This document shows, piece after piece, positions 7,762 to 15,573 of a stretch of 64,000 bases of DNA. Source of the stretch: Streptomyces ruber. Lineage in GTDB: Bacteria > Actinomycetota > Actinomycetes > Streptomycetales > Streptomycetaceae. The notes beneath the pieces were generated by a model that was not told the DNA's origin, searched no databases, and saw nothing but the letters and a program-made list of their open reading frames with translations. Location of the stretch: the NCBI RefSeq assembly GCF_014648075.1, contig NZ_BMQK01000008.1:222507-286506 (forward strand), read 5' to 3'. Every line of letters starts with the position of its first letter. The first letter of the stretch is position 1. Both the position numbers and the translations under genes were made by a program.

Positions 7762-8933
7762 AGGCACTGTGCTGGGAAGGCGTCAACAAGCTCTCCGTCG
7801 AGCAGGTGCCGGACCCCGAGCTGCGGGGCGACCAGGACGTGATCGTACGGCTGGTCGCGGGCACCACGTGCGGCTCCGACCTGCACCTGATCGGCGGATA
7901 CATCCCCGCCATGCGGGCCGGGGACGTCATCGGGCACGAGTTCCTCGGCGAGGTCGTCGAGGTCGGCAGCGCCGTGCGCAAGCACAAGGTGGGCGACCGG
8001 GTGGTCGTGTGCTCCTTCGTCGGCTGCGGCCGGTGCTGGTACTGCGCCAACGACCTGTGGTCCCTGTGCGACAACACCAACACCAACCCCGGCATCGGGG
8101 AGGCCATGTTCGGCGCCGCCACCGGCGGCATCTTCGGCTACTCGCACGCCATGGGCGGACTGCGCGGCAGCCACGCCGAGTACGTGCGCGTCCCGTTCGC
8201 GGACTACGGCGCCTTCAAGGTCCCGGAGGGCGTCGACGACACCAGCGCGCTGTTCGTGTCCGACTCGGTGCCGACCGGCTGGATGGGCGCCGACCTCGCG
8301 GGCGTGAAGCCCGGGGACGTGGTCGCCGTGTGGGGCTGCGGGGCCGTCGGGCAGATGGCGGCGCGCGCGGCGATGCTGCTCGGCGCGGAACGCGTGATCT
8401 CCATCGACCGGCTCCCCGAGCGGCTGGAGATGACCGAGCGGCACATCGGCAGCGAGGTCATCGACTACACCGCCACCGACGTCGAGGCCGAGCTGCGGGA
8501 ACGCACCGGCGGCCGGGGTCCGGACGTGTGCATCGAGGCGGTCGGCATGGAGGCGCACGGCGACACCCCCATGCACGTCTACGACCAGGTCAAGCAGCAG
8601 CTGCGGCTGCAGACGGACCGCCCGACCGCCGTCCGGCAGGCGATCCGCGCCTGCCGCAAGGGCGGCACGGTGTTCGTCCTCGGCGTCTTCGGCGGCGCCG
8701 TCGACAAGTTCCCGCTCGGCGCGGTGGTCAACAAGGGCCTGACCCTGCGGGGCGCCCAGATGCACGGCCAGCGCTACATCCCGATGCTGCTGGACCGCGT
8801 GGCGGCGGGCGAACTGGGCACGAGCCACCTGGCGACCCACTCCGTGTCCCTGGACGAGGCGCCGCGGGCGTACGAGATGTTCAAGAAGAAGACGGACGGC
8901 TGCGTCCGCGCGGTCATCCGGCCGGGCGGCTGA
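7758..8933 (+). CDS. Zinc-dependent alcohol dehydrogenase (class III/formaldehyde dehydrogenase-like)
   Basis: Medium-chain dehydrogenase of 391 residues. Catalytic zinc ligands are visible as Cys38 (TTCGSDLH) and His60-Glu61 (GHEFLGEVVEVG). The structural zinc loop has all four cysteines (Cys90, Cys93, Cys96, Cys104). The Rossmann motif is VWGCGAVGQMAA near residue 193, followed by SIDRLPERL, where the Asp suggests NAD rather than NADP. Oxidation of an aldehyde or alcohol is expected; the substrate is not known. It is translationally coupled to the preceding gene and followed 65 bases later by the Rieske/DUF2231 gene. Such dehydrogenases are frequent in streptomycete stress operons. Confidence 0.85.
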   Translation: MKALCWEGVNKLSVEQVPDPELRGDQDVIVRLVAGTTCGSDLHLIGGYIPAMRAGDVIGHEFLGEVVEVGSAVRKHKVGDRVVVCSFVGCGRCWYCANDLWSLCDNTNTNPGIGEAMFGAATGGIFGYSHAMGGLRGSHAEYVRVPFADYGAFKVPEGVDDTSALFVSDSVPTGWMGADLAGVKPGDVVAVWGCGAVGQMAARAAMLLGAERVISIDRLPERLEMTERHIGSEVIDYTATDVEAELRERTGGRGPDVCIEAVGMEAHGDTPMHVYDQVKQQLRLQTDRPTAVRQAIRACRKGGTVFVLGVFGGAVDKFPLGAVVNKGLTLRGAQMHGQRYIPMLLDRVAAGELGTSHLATHSVSLDEAPRAYEMFKKKTDGCVRAVIRPGG

Positions 8934-8998
8934 GCGAAACGGGTGCCGGGTGCCCCGCTCCCCGTTTGCGGTCCGCCCGGACGGGGACCCGGCTGCCC

Positions 8999-9937
8999 AT
9001 GACGTCCCGTACGAAGCCCCTGACCTCCCGTGCGAAGCAGCGCCGCCTGCCGCGGCAGAACCGGACCCTGTGGTTGCTGGACCGTCTGGAACGGGAGCCA
9101 CGGGCCGACCGGGTGATCGAGACCCTCCGCAAGGGCGTGCGCGCCCTGCCGCTGGGCTCCGGCCGCGACCTGCTGCACGGCAGGTGGCTGGGGCACCCGG
9201 TGCATCCGCTGGCCGTGCAGGTGCCCATCGGGAGCTGGTTCTCCGCGGCCGTGCTCGACCTGCGGCCCGGCCGCTCCCGCGAGGCGGGACTGCTGGTCGG
9301 GGTGGGGCTGGCCGCGGCCGCCCCCGCCGCGCTCGCGGGGGCCGTCGACTGGGCCGAGCTGCACCGCGAGCAGCAGCGCGTCGGACTGGTCCACGCCCTG
9401 GCCAACACGGCGGCGGTCGGCCTGTACGCGGCCTCGCTCGTCTGCCGCGTCAGGGGCCGCGCCGGAGCCGGCCGGGCCTATGGCTTCCTGGGGCTGACCG
9501 CGGTCGGGATCGGCGGCATGCTGGGCGGCCACATGGCCTACCGCCAGGCCTCCGGCGCCAATCACGCCGAGGAGGTCCCGCACGTCGTCCGTGAGGGCTG
9601 GCACCGGGTCGGGGCCGTGGCCGATCTCCCGGCCGGCGAGCCCGTGCGGCGCAGCGTGGACGACGTGCCCGTGCTGGTGGTGCGGGAGCCCGGCGGGCAG
9701 GTCCACGCGCTGGCGGAGCGGTGCAGCCACCTCGGGGGTCCCCTCGCCGAGGGCACCGTCGCCGACGGATGCGTCCGCTGTCCCTGGCACGGCAGCGTCT
9801 TCCGGCTCGCCGACGGCTGGAACGTACGCGGCCCGGCCACCGCCCCGCAGCCCGCGTTCGACACCCGGATCGTCGACGGCCACGTCGAGGTACGGCTGCG
9901 CGAGCGGGCCCCGCACGACGGTGCCCTGACCGCCTGA
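8999..9937 (+). CDS. Rieske [2Fe-2S] protein fused to a DUF2231 membrane domain
   Basis: 312 residues from ATG 8999. The N-terminal half is DUF2231 (GRWLGHPVHPLAVQVPIGSW, then several membrane helices, ending GGHMAYRQASGANH). The C-terminal half is a Rieske domain whose cluster ligands are all present: Cys242/His244 (CSHLGG) and Cys261/His264 (CPWHGS). This fusion family is usually a membrane redox protein of unknown partner. It is the last gene of the 6817-9937 run and converges on the GCS2-type ligase gene. Electron transfer from cytoplasmic dehydrogenases to a membrane acceptor is an inference. Confidence 0.88.
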   Translation: MTSRTKPLTSRAKQRRLPRQNRTLWLLDRLEREPRADRVIETLRKGVRALPLGSGRDLLHGRWLGHPVHPLAVQVPIGSWFSAAVLDLRPGRSREAGLLVGVGLAAAAPAALAGAVDWAELHREQQRVGLVHALANTAAVGLYAASLVCRVRGRAGAGRAYGFLGLTAVGIGGMLGGHMAYRQASGANHAEEVPHVVREGWHRVGAVADLPAGEPVRRSVDDVPVLVVREPGGQVHALAERCSHLGGPLAEGTVADGCVRCPWHGSVFRLADGWNVRGPATAPQPAFDTRIVDGHVEVRLRERAPHDGALTA

Positions 9938-9955
9938 GGCGGGTGCGGGGCCCCG

Positions 9956-11050
9956 TCAGGGCACGGCGCTCTCCTCGAAGATCATGCCGGTGACGGCGCC
10001 GAGTCCGCCCTCGGCCAGGGCCCGGCGCTGCCGCTGCGCGCCGGTGCCCTGCCGCAGCAGACGGTGGACGAGCGAGGTGACCTCACGTGTGTCGCCGGCC
10101 GCGTCCAGCGCGGGGGCGATGTGCTCCAGCAGCCGGTGGACGACGAGATCGGCCCGGCGGCGTGAACCCCCGGGGTCGACCAGCGCGTCACCGAGCCCGT
10201 ACCGGGCGGCCTGCCACATCGCCACCTGCGCCAGCTCGGCCGGGCAGTCCGGGACCGGCCGGTGCGCGGCGGTCTCGCGCAGGGCGGTGACGACGAGGGC
10301 GCGGACGATGCCCGCGAACATCACCGCCTCGTCCGCGCGCAGCTGCACGTCCAGGCAGCGCACCTCCACCGTGGGATAGCGCTCGGACAGCCGGGCCTGC
10401 CAGTACAGCTGGCCGGTGTCCGCGATGACGCCGGTGGACAGCAGGCCCTCCACGCGTGCCCGGTAGTCGGCCTCGTCCGCGAAGCGCGGCGGGACGCCGC
10501 TGACCGGCCAGCGGCCGAAGACGATCGTGCGCCAGCTGGCGAAGCCCGTGTCGTGCCCGTCCCACAGCGGGGAGTTGGCCGACATCGCGGTCAGGGTCGG
10601 CAGCCAGACGCGGATGCGGTTCAGCACCTCGACGCCGGCCCGGCGGCCCGGCACGGCCACGTGCACGTGCATGCCGTTGATGAGCTGCTCGGCGACCAGT
10701 TGCGGGGCCTGCTCCTGCATGGCCTGGTACCGGGCCTGTCCGGTGACGGCGACCGGGGCGCCCTGCCGCAGCGGGAAGGCGGCGCAGGCGGCGAGCCGGC
10801 AGCCGTGCGCCTCCGCCGCCCCGGCCGCCGCGTGCCGCAGGCGGAGCAGGTGTCCGCCGACCTCCTCGAGCGTCCCGCACACGGGCGTGGCCACCTCGAC
10901 CTGGCCCTGGAGCAGCTCCGGCTGGATCTCCCGGTCGGCCACGAACGACTGCAGACCGGCGGCGGCCCGCACCTTCTCCGCCTGCTCGGCCAGCCGGCCC
11001 GTGGCCGGGTCGATCAGCAGGTACTCCTCCTCGACACCGACTGTCGCCAC
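9956..11050 (-). CDS. Carboxylate-amine ligase, glutamate-cysteine ligase type 2 (YbdK) family
   Basis: 364 residues. The start GVEEEYLLIDP is the GCS2/YbdK signature, followed by QPELLQGQVEVATPVC, INGMHVHVAVP and a long helical C-terminal half. The family forms gamma-glutamyl-type amide bonds using ATP. In Streptomyces, which uses mycothiol, such paralogues are numerous and mostly uncharacterised, so production of gamma-glutamylcysteine should not be assumed. The gene is divergent from the one at 11165, and the 114-base gap between them contains a palindromic GGGTACCC that could act as a SigB -10 on both strands. Confidence 0.82.
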   Translation of the reverse strand: MATVGVEEEYLLIDPATGRLAEQAEKVRAAAGLQSFVADREIQPELLQGQVEVATPVCGTLEEVGGHLLRLRHAAAGAAEAHGCRLAACAAFPLRQGAPVAVTGQARYQAMQEQAPQLVAEQLINGMHVHVAVPGRRAGVEVLNRIRVWLPTLTAMSANSPLWDGHDTGFASWRTIVFGRWPVSGVPPRFADEADYRARVEGLLSTGVIADTGQLYWQARLSERYPTVEVRCLDVQLRADEAVMFAGIVRALVVTALRETAAHRPVPDCPAELAQVAMWQAARYGLGDALVDPGGSRRRADLVVHRLLEHIAPALDAAGDTREVTSLVHRLLRQGTGAQRQRRALAEGGLGAVTGMIFEESAVP

Positions 11051-11129
11051 CGAAGCACCTCTCCGTCCGTGCCCGTCCGTCCAAGTGCCGCGGAACCGCC
11101 CCAGCCAAACCTGTGGTGGCGGGCCCGGC

Positions 11130-11156
11130 GGATGGAGGCGCCGTCCCGGGGTACCC
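11130..11156 (+). promoter_or_regulatory. Candidate bidirectional SigB-type promoter
   Basis: On the plus strand GGAT (11130-11133), 15 bases, GGGTAC (11149-11154). On the minus strand GGGTAC (11156-11151) with GCTT 14 bases further upstream. The shared core is the palindrome GGGTACCC. The plus-strand start would be only a few bases before ATG 11165, giving a nearly leaderless mRNA. Confidence 0.4.
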
Positions 11157-11164
11157 GCCGGCGC

Positions 11165-11689
11165 ATGATCAAGCGTGCACTGTGGCAGGGGCTGGTGGCC
11201 GGGACCGCCGGAGCGGTCGTGATGACGCTCGCCGAGAAGGCCGAGCAGGCCGTCACCGGCCGGCCCGACTCACACGTACCGGCGCGGGTCCTCCTGCGCC
11301 TGACCGGCCGGCCCGAACGCCCCGGGAAGCAGCCGCTGCCGGTCAACTGGGCCATGCACTTCGGTCAGGCCGCCCTGCTCGGGGTGGTGCGCTCGGTCAT
11401 GGCCCAGGCCGGACTGCGCGGACCGCTCGCCTCGGCCAAGTTCGCCGTCGTCCGCCTCACCAACGACCAGATCCTCGAGAACGCGACCGGTGTCGGCGCC
11501 CCGCCCACCACCTGGCCGCGCGGGGAACTGGCCGTGGACCTGCTACACAAGACCGTCTACGCGTTCGTCACCGGTGCCGTGGCGGACGCCCTGGCCGCCC
11601 GCGACGGCGCCGGACCCGGGCAGCGCCACGCCGCGGTCCGCCCGGGCCGCCACGCCGACGTCGGCCCCCTCCCGCGCGGGGACGTCTGA
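11165..11689 (+). CDS. Small membrane-associated conserved protein of unknown function
   Basis: 174 residues from ATG 11165; ATG 11132 would add 11 residues but overlaps the promoter-like sequence. The first segment, MIKRALWQGLVAGTAGAVVM, is a membrane helix, and there are further weakly hydrophobic stretches (AMHFGQAALLGVVRSVMAQ; AVDLLHKTVYAFVTGAVADA). The pattern of Gly-rich helices with an HFG motif and a late LLHK..YA motif resembles DUF1440/YagU-like inner membrane proteins. I cannot assign a function. It converges on the cytochrome oxidase gene, leaving two bases between stops. Confidence 0.55.
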   Translation: MIKRALWQGLVAGTAGAVVMTLAEKAEQAVTGRPDSHVPARVLLRLTGRPERPGKQPLPVNWAMHFGQAALLGVVRSVMAQAGLRGPLASAKFAVVRLTNDQILENATGVGAPPTTWPRGELAVDLLHKTVYAFVTGAVADALAARDGAGPGQRHAAVRPGRHADVGPLPRGDV

Positions 11690-11691
11690 GT

Positions 11692-13404
11692 TCACGCCTG
11701 CGTGTCCTTGTGGCCGGCGGCGTCGATGACGTCGCGTCGGCCGACGTTCTCCACCTGTTCCGCCCGGCCCACGGACGGATGGTGCAGCTCGAAGGCGGGC
11801 GACTCGGAGCGGATGCGCGGGAGGGTGACGAAGTTGTGCCGCGGCGGCGGGCACGAGGTCGCCCACTCCAGCGAGCGCCCGTAGCCCCACGGGTCGTCCT
11901 CCTCGACCTTCCGGCCGTACCTGGCGGTCTTCCACACGTTGTACAGGAACGGCAGCGTGGACAGGCCGAGCAGGAACGCGCCGATGGTGGAGAGGGTGTT
12001 GAGCCAGGTGAACCCGTCGGCGGCCAGGTAGTCGGCGTACCGGCGCGGCATGCCCTCGGCGCCCAGCCAGTGCTGCACCAGGAACGTCATGTGGAAGCCC
12101 GCGAACAGCGACCAGAAGTGGATCTTCCCCAGGCGTTCGTCGAGCATCGTGCCGGTCATCTTCGGCCACCAGAAGTGGAACCCGGCGAACATCGCGAAGA
12201 CGATCGTGCCGAACAGCACGTAGTGGAAGTGCGCCACGACGAAGTAGGTGTCGTGGACGTGGAAGTCCATCGGCGGGGAGGCGAGGATGATGCCGGTCAG
12301 CCCGCCGAAGAGGAAGGTGACCAGGAAACCGAAGGCCCAGAGCATCGGTGTCTCGAAGGACAGCGATCCCTTCCACATGGTGCCGATCCAGTTGAAGAAC
12401 TTCACCCCGGTGGGCACGGCGATCAGGAAGGACATGAAGGAGAAGAACGGCAGCAGGACGGCGCCGGTGGCGAACATGTGGTGGGCCCACACGGTCGCGG
12501 ACAGCCCGGTGATGGCGATGGTGGCGCCGACCAGGCCCATGTAGCCGAAGATCGGCTTGCGGGAGAAGACCGGGATGATCTCGGTGACCACGCCGAAGAA
12601 CGGCAGCGCCAGGATGTAGACCTCCGGATGGCCGAAGAACCAGAACAGGTGCTGCCACAGCAGCGGGCCGCCGACCTCCGGGGAGAAGACGTGCGAGCCG
12701 AAGCGCCGGTCGGCCGCCAGCACCAGCAGCGCCGCCGCCAGCACGGGGAAGGCCAGCAGCACGAGCACCGAGGTCAGCAGGATGTTCCAGGTGAAGATCG
12801 GCATCCGGAACATGGTCATGCCGGGGGCCCGCAGACAGATGATCGTGGTGATGAAGTTGACGGCGCCGAGGATGGTGCCGAAGCCGGACAGGGCGAGTCC
12901 CATGACCCACATGTCGGCCCCGATGGAGGGGGTCCGTTCCTCGCGGCTGAGCGGGGTGTAGGCGGTCCAGCCGAAGTCGGGGGCGCCCTGGTGGGTGAGG
13001 AGGGCGCCCAGCACGATCAGGCCGCCGAAGAGGAACAGCCAGTACGACAGCATGTTCAGCCGCGGGAAGGCGACGTCCGGCGCCCCGATCTGCAGCGGCA
13101 TGATCGCGTTGGCGAAACCGGCGAACGTCGGGGTGGCGAACAGCAGCAGCATCAGCGTGCCGTGCATGGTGAACGTCTGGTTGTACTGCTCGTTGGAGAG
13201 GATCTGCATCCCCGGCCGCGCCAGCTCCGCCCGCATCAGCAGGGCCATCGCCCCGGCGATCAGGAAGAAGGCGAACGAGGTGATCAGGTAGAGGTGCCCG
13301 ATCTTCTTGTGGTCCGTCGTCGTCACCCAGGAGATGACCACCTGTCCCTTGCTGCGGCGTTCCGCCGCCGGCACGGGGGAGACGGGTTCTGTCTGTGTCG
13401 CCAT
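11692..13404 (-). CDS. ctaD: Cytochrome c oxidase subunit I
   Basis: 570 residues, ATG 13404 with GAGGA ahead. This is a full-length haem-copper oxidase subunit I with 12 helices. Visible are the low-spin haem ligand region FTMHGTLMLLLF, the CuB/Tyr region WFFGHPEVYILALPFFG, the HH pair in WAHHMFATG, and the C-terminal haem ligands PMDFHVHDTYFVVAHFHYVL. It catalyses reduction of oxygen to water as part of the aa3 terminal oxidase. No subunit II, III or IV genes are nearby, so this looks like an additional copy separate from the main cta operon. A stem-loop at 13474-13504 separates it from the upstream genes. Its location in a stress island suggests expression under special conditions. Confidence 0.9.
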   Translation of the reverse strand: MATQTEPVSPVPAAERRSKGQVVISWVTTTDHKKIGHLYLITSFAFFLIAGAMALLMRAELARPGMQILSNEQYNQTFTMHGTLMLLLFATPTFAGFANAIMPLQIGAPDVAFPRLNMLSYWLFLFGGLIVLGALLTHQGAPDFGWTAYTPLSREERTPSIGADMWVMGLALSGFGTILGAVNFITTIICLRAPGMTMFRMPIFTWNILLTSVLVLLAFPVLAAALLVLAADRRFGSHVFSPEVGGPLLWQHLFWFFGHPEVYILALPFFGVVTEIIPVFSRKPIFGYMGLVGATIAITGLSATVWAHHMFATGAVLLPFFSFMSFLIAVPTGVKFFNWIGTMWKGSLSFETPMLWAFGFLVTFLFGGLTGIILASPPMDFHVHDTYFVVAHFHYVLFGTIVFAMFAGFHFWWPKMTGTMLDERLGKIHFWSLFAGFHMTFLVQHWLGAEGMPRRYADYLAADGFTWLNTLSTIGAFLLGLSTLPFLYNVWKTARYGRKVEEDDPWGYGRSLEWATSCPPPRHNFVTLPRIRSESPAFELHHPSVGRAEQVENVGRRDVIDAAGHKDTQA

Positions 13405-13473
13405 CAGCTTCCTCGATCGGCAGCGAGCGGTGCGTGGACGGATACGGCGACGAAGGCCGGCGGTGCAGGACGG

Positions 13474-13504
13474 ACCGGCGGTACAGGGGTCCTGTACCGC
13501 CGGT
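13474..13504 (-). terminator. Stem-loop terminator after the catalase-fold gene
   Basis: Perfect 14-bp inverted repeat (accggcggtacagg and cctgtaccgccggt) with a three-base loop, between the stop of the gene at 13542 and the start of ctaD. It has no U-tract, as is usual for Streptomyces terminators. Confidence 0.7.
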
Positions 13505-13541
13505 CTTCGTGCCGGGCACCGTGTATCCAGCCTGGCGGCAA

Positions 13542-14315
13542 TCAGTCCTGCCGGTCCGGCACCACGCGGCGGCCTGCCCGGGAACCTCGGTAGGCGGCGC
13601 GGCGGATCGCGGCCAGGGTGCCGCCCGGGGCGAATCCGGGGGCGCTGTGCGCGTAGACGTCGAAGCCCGGGCTGTCCTCCTGCCGTACGGGCAGGGGCTC
13701 CCGCACCGTCAGTAGGGCGAACGCGCGCCACGCGCCGCGCCGCGACCGGCCGGAGGGCGCGGCGCACAGGTCGAGGACCAGCGGGCCGCCGGCCAGGGCC
13801 TCCCGCAGACTCGCCGGGTCGGCGTGCACGGGTGCCTGCCGGGTACGGCGCGGGAAGGCGGCCAGCAGACAGGAACGGCCGCCGATCCGGTAGGACAGCA
13901 GACTGGAACAGGGTCCGCTCAGCGCGTCCACGCGCGGCAGCGGCAGATGCCGGGTGATCCGGCCCCGGCCGCTGCTGGTGAGGAGCAGGTCGAGGGTGCC
14001 GTCGGCCCGTTCCACGCGTACGGCGAGACCGAGCGCGTCGGGCAGCCGCCGCGGCAGGCCCGCCGCCCGCGACAGGCGCACCGTGGCCGGGTACCGGCCG
14101 GGTGCGTCCAGCCACGGCGCGCCCCACGGCCCGCCCCCGTCGTCCACGACCTCCAGCTCGGCCGTGCAGGTCAGCCCCTGCGGGTGCAGCGCGGGGGCGC
14201 CGCGCAGCCGGGCGAGCGAACGGAAACCGGCCTCGGCCGCGGCCAGAGGCCGGAGCGGGGTCCGGGGCAGGGTTCGGGGTCCTGGTGTCACGGACCGGAC
14301 CACCCGCTCTCCCAC
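13542..14315 (-). CDS. Catalase-fold (SrpA-like) haem-binding family protein, often labelled phosphodiesterase
   Basis: 257 residues from GTG 14315. The segment GRYPATVRLSRAAGLPRRLPDALGLAVRV matches the region of catalase-related proteins in which the substrate tunnel and the distal residues lie, but the long catalase N-terminus with the essential His is not obvious and the protein is half the usual size. In Streptomyces this family is commonly annotated as phosphodiesterase without experimental support. Its start lies inside the small gene 14288-14428, so cysteine dioxygenase, the small protein and this one are likely co-translated. Function unproven. Confidence 0.55.
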   Translation of the reverse strand: MGERVVRSVTPGPRTLPRTPLRPLAAAEAGFRSLARLRGAPALHPQGLTCTAELEVVDDGGGPWGAPWLDAPGRYPATVRLSRAAGLPRRLPDALGLAVRVERADGTLDLLLTSSGRGRITRHLPLPRVDALSGPCSSLLSYRIGGRSCLLAAFPRRTRQAPVHADPASLREALAGGPLVLDLCAAPSGRSRRGAWRAFALLTVREPLPVRQEDSPGFDVYAHSAPGFAPGGTLAAIRRAAYRGSRAGRRVVPDRQD

Positions 14316-14428
14316 GCCTTGCGCTCCTCCTTCTCTGCTTTCTCTTCTGCCTCTTCTTTCTCCTGCGGAGCCGTCTCCGGCCCGTCGTCCGGCTTCTCGT
14401 CGGTCCGGGACGGGGTCTGCTCGCTCAT
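14288..14428 (-). CDS. Small charged protein (46 aa)
   Basis: ATG 14428 with GGAGGG five bases upstream; the stop lies at 14288. The product begins MSEQTPSRTDEKPDDG and continues with a Glu/Lys-rich stretch likely to form a single charged helix, ending in ESGWSGP. Its start overlaps the cysteine dioxygenase stop by four bases (ATGA), and its end overlaps the start of the next gene by 28 bases in another frame. The good ribosome site and the overlaps favour a real gene. Function unknown. Confidence 0.5.
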   Translation of the reverse strand: MSEQTPSRTDEKPDDGPETAPQEKEEAEEKAEKEERKAWESGWSGP

Positions 14429-14988
14429 GGCCCTCCTTCGTCGGTGTCCGCGTCGGGCGGCTTCGTGCTCGGGGTGCCCTGACGGCCCTTGGGCGACAGG
14501 TGCTCGTCGGACGGCGTGGGCACCCGGTGCAGCAGTCCGTCGTCCTGCTCGCCGTACTGGCCGGTGCTCACCAGCGGCGGCGAGTAGGCGTGGACGGTGA
14601 CCGTCGGGCCCGCGCCGGGTTCCCGGCGCATGCGGTGGATGAAGGTCTCGTCGAAGCAGAACCCCTCCCCCGTCGGCACCCGGGTGCCCACCGGCCGGTG
14701 GCCGAGGCGCAGGTGTTCGTGCCGGATCGCGCCGCGCGCCACGTGCACCGCGCCGGCCGAGTGGTCGTGGTCGTGGTACCCGGTGTCGTGGTCGTCACTC
14801 GTCCACTGCAGGACCCACACGCCCAGGTGCTCGTCGAGGAAGACCTCCGCGTAACCGCGCTCGCCGGTGCGGTGCGGCAACAGGTCAGTCCAGAGCTCCT
14901 CCGCCTCGGCGACGGCTCTGGCCACCGACTGGAGTTCCTGCCCGTCCAGCACTCGTCCGGGCGGGGGGAACGGCAGTCGTCCCGTCAT
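14425..14988 (-). CDS. Cysteine dioxygenase
   Basis: 187 residues, a cupin of the type I cysteine dioxygenase family, which converts cysteine to cysteine sulfinate with a mononuclear iron. The iron-binding cupin pattern is visible as HDHDHSAGAVHVARG around residues 72-86, and a later His in DETFIHRM supplies the third ligand. Residues 1-70 give the usual N-terminal helices (AEAEELWTDLLPHRTGER) and strand (VWVLQWTSDDHDTG). The last 25 residues are a hydrophilic tail. An Rrf2-family regulator gene lies just upstream on the same strand, compatible with control by cysteine or sulfur status. A SigB-like box is at 15032-15057. Confidence 0.82.
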   Translation of the reverse strand: MTGRLPFPPPGRVLDGQELQSVARAVAEAEELWTDLLPHRTGERGYAEVFLDEHLGVWVLQWTSDDHDTGYHDHDHSAGAVHVARGAIRHEHLRLGHRPVGTRVPTGEGFCFDETFIHRMRREPGAGPTVTVHAYSPPLVSTGQYGEQDDGLLHRVPTPSDEHLSPKGRQGTPSTKPPDADTDEGGP

Positions 14989-15031
14989 CGGTCACCACCT
15001 CCCGCCGGTCGTGCTCCTTGCGGTCGGCCGG

Positions 15032-15057
15032 GTACCCCTGGTGGCCTGTCATCACTC
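15032..15057 (-). promoter_or_regulatory. Candidate SigB-type promoter for cysteine dioxygenase
   Basis: On the minus strand GAGT (15057-15054), 16 bases, GGGTAC (15037-15032), about 45 bases before the cysteine dioxygenase start codon. The core is again the palindrome GGGTACCC. Confidence 0.35.
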
Positions 15058-15086
15058 CCGGCGCACCGGCATCGGTGACGGGCCGG

Positions 15087-15545
15087 CTACGGGTTCTCCC
15101 AGGACGCCGGTTCCGCCGCCAGCTCCCGTACGGGCGCGGGGAGGGCGTCCGCCGCGATGTCCGCGAGCGTGACGCCCTCCAGGATGCGCCGCACGTTGGC
15201 CCGCACCGCGACCCACAGCGGCAGCAGCGGCGCGGCCGGACCGGTGTACGACAGCCGGTTCGGCCGCTCGCCGCGGACGGAGACGATCGGCCCGTCCACG
15301 GCGCGGATGACATCGGCGACGGTGATCTCCGCGGCGGGCCGGGCCAGCCGGTAGCCGCCGCTGCCGCCGCGCCGGCTGCTGACCAGTCCGCCGCGCCGCA
15401 GATCGCCGAGGATGCCCTCCAGGAACTTGTGCGGGATGCCCTGGGCGAGGGCGACGGCCTCCGTCTTCACCGGCTCGTCGCCCTGTCGCACCGCCACTTC
15501 CAGCATCGCCCGTACCGCGTAGTCCGCCCGCGCAGAGATCCTCAT
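15087..15545 (-). CDS. Rrf2-family transcriptional regulator without iron-sulfur cysteines
   Basis: 152 residues. The N-terminal winged helix is typical (MRISARADYAVRAMLEVAV, then GIPHKFLEGILGDLRRGGLV and SRRGGSGGYRLARP). The stretch where IscR and NsrR carry three cysteines has none, so an iron-sulfur cluster is not expected; in this respect it resembles CymR, the cysteine-metabolism repressor of Bacillus. The neighbouring cysteine dioxygenase gene on the same strand fits a role in thiol metabolism. It is 28 bases from the end of the GH51 gene, whose operon reads in the same direction. Specific ligand and operator are not known. Confidence 0.82.
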   Translation of the reverse strand: MRISARADYAVRAMLEVAVRQGDEPVKTEAVALAQGIPHKFLEGILGDLRRGGLVSSRRGGSGGYRLARPAAEITVADVIRAVDGPIVSVRGERPNRLSYTGPAAPLLPLWVAVRANVRRILEGVTLADIAADALPAPVRELAAEPASWENP

Positions 15546-15573
15546 GGAGTCATTGTCGGGCCGCCGCCGGACC

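Noticed and set aside
14885..15313. A 142-codon minus-strand frame ending in MTGHQGYPADRKEHD
   Set aside because: It overlaps the Rrf2 gene out of frame and the cysteine dioxygenase start; the short MTGHQ part has no convincing ribosome site or family.
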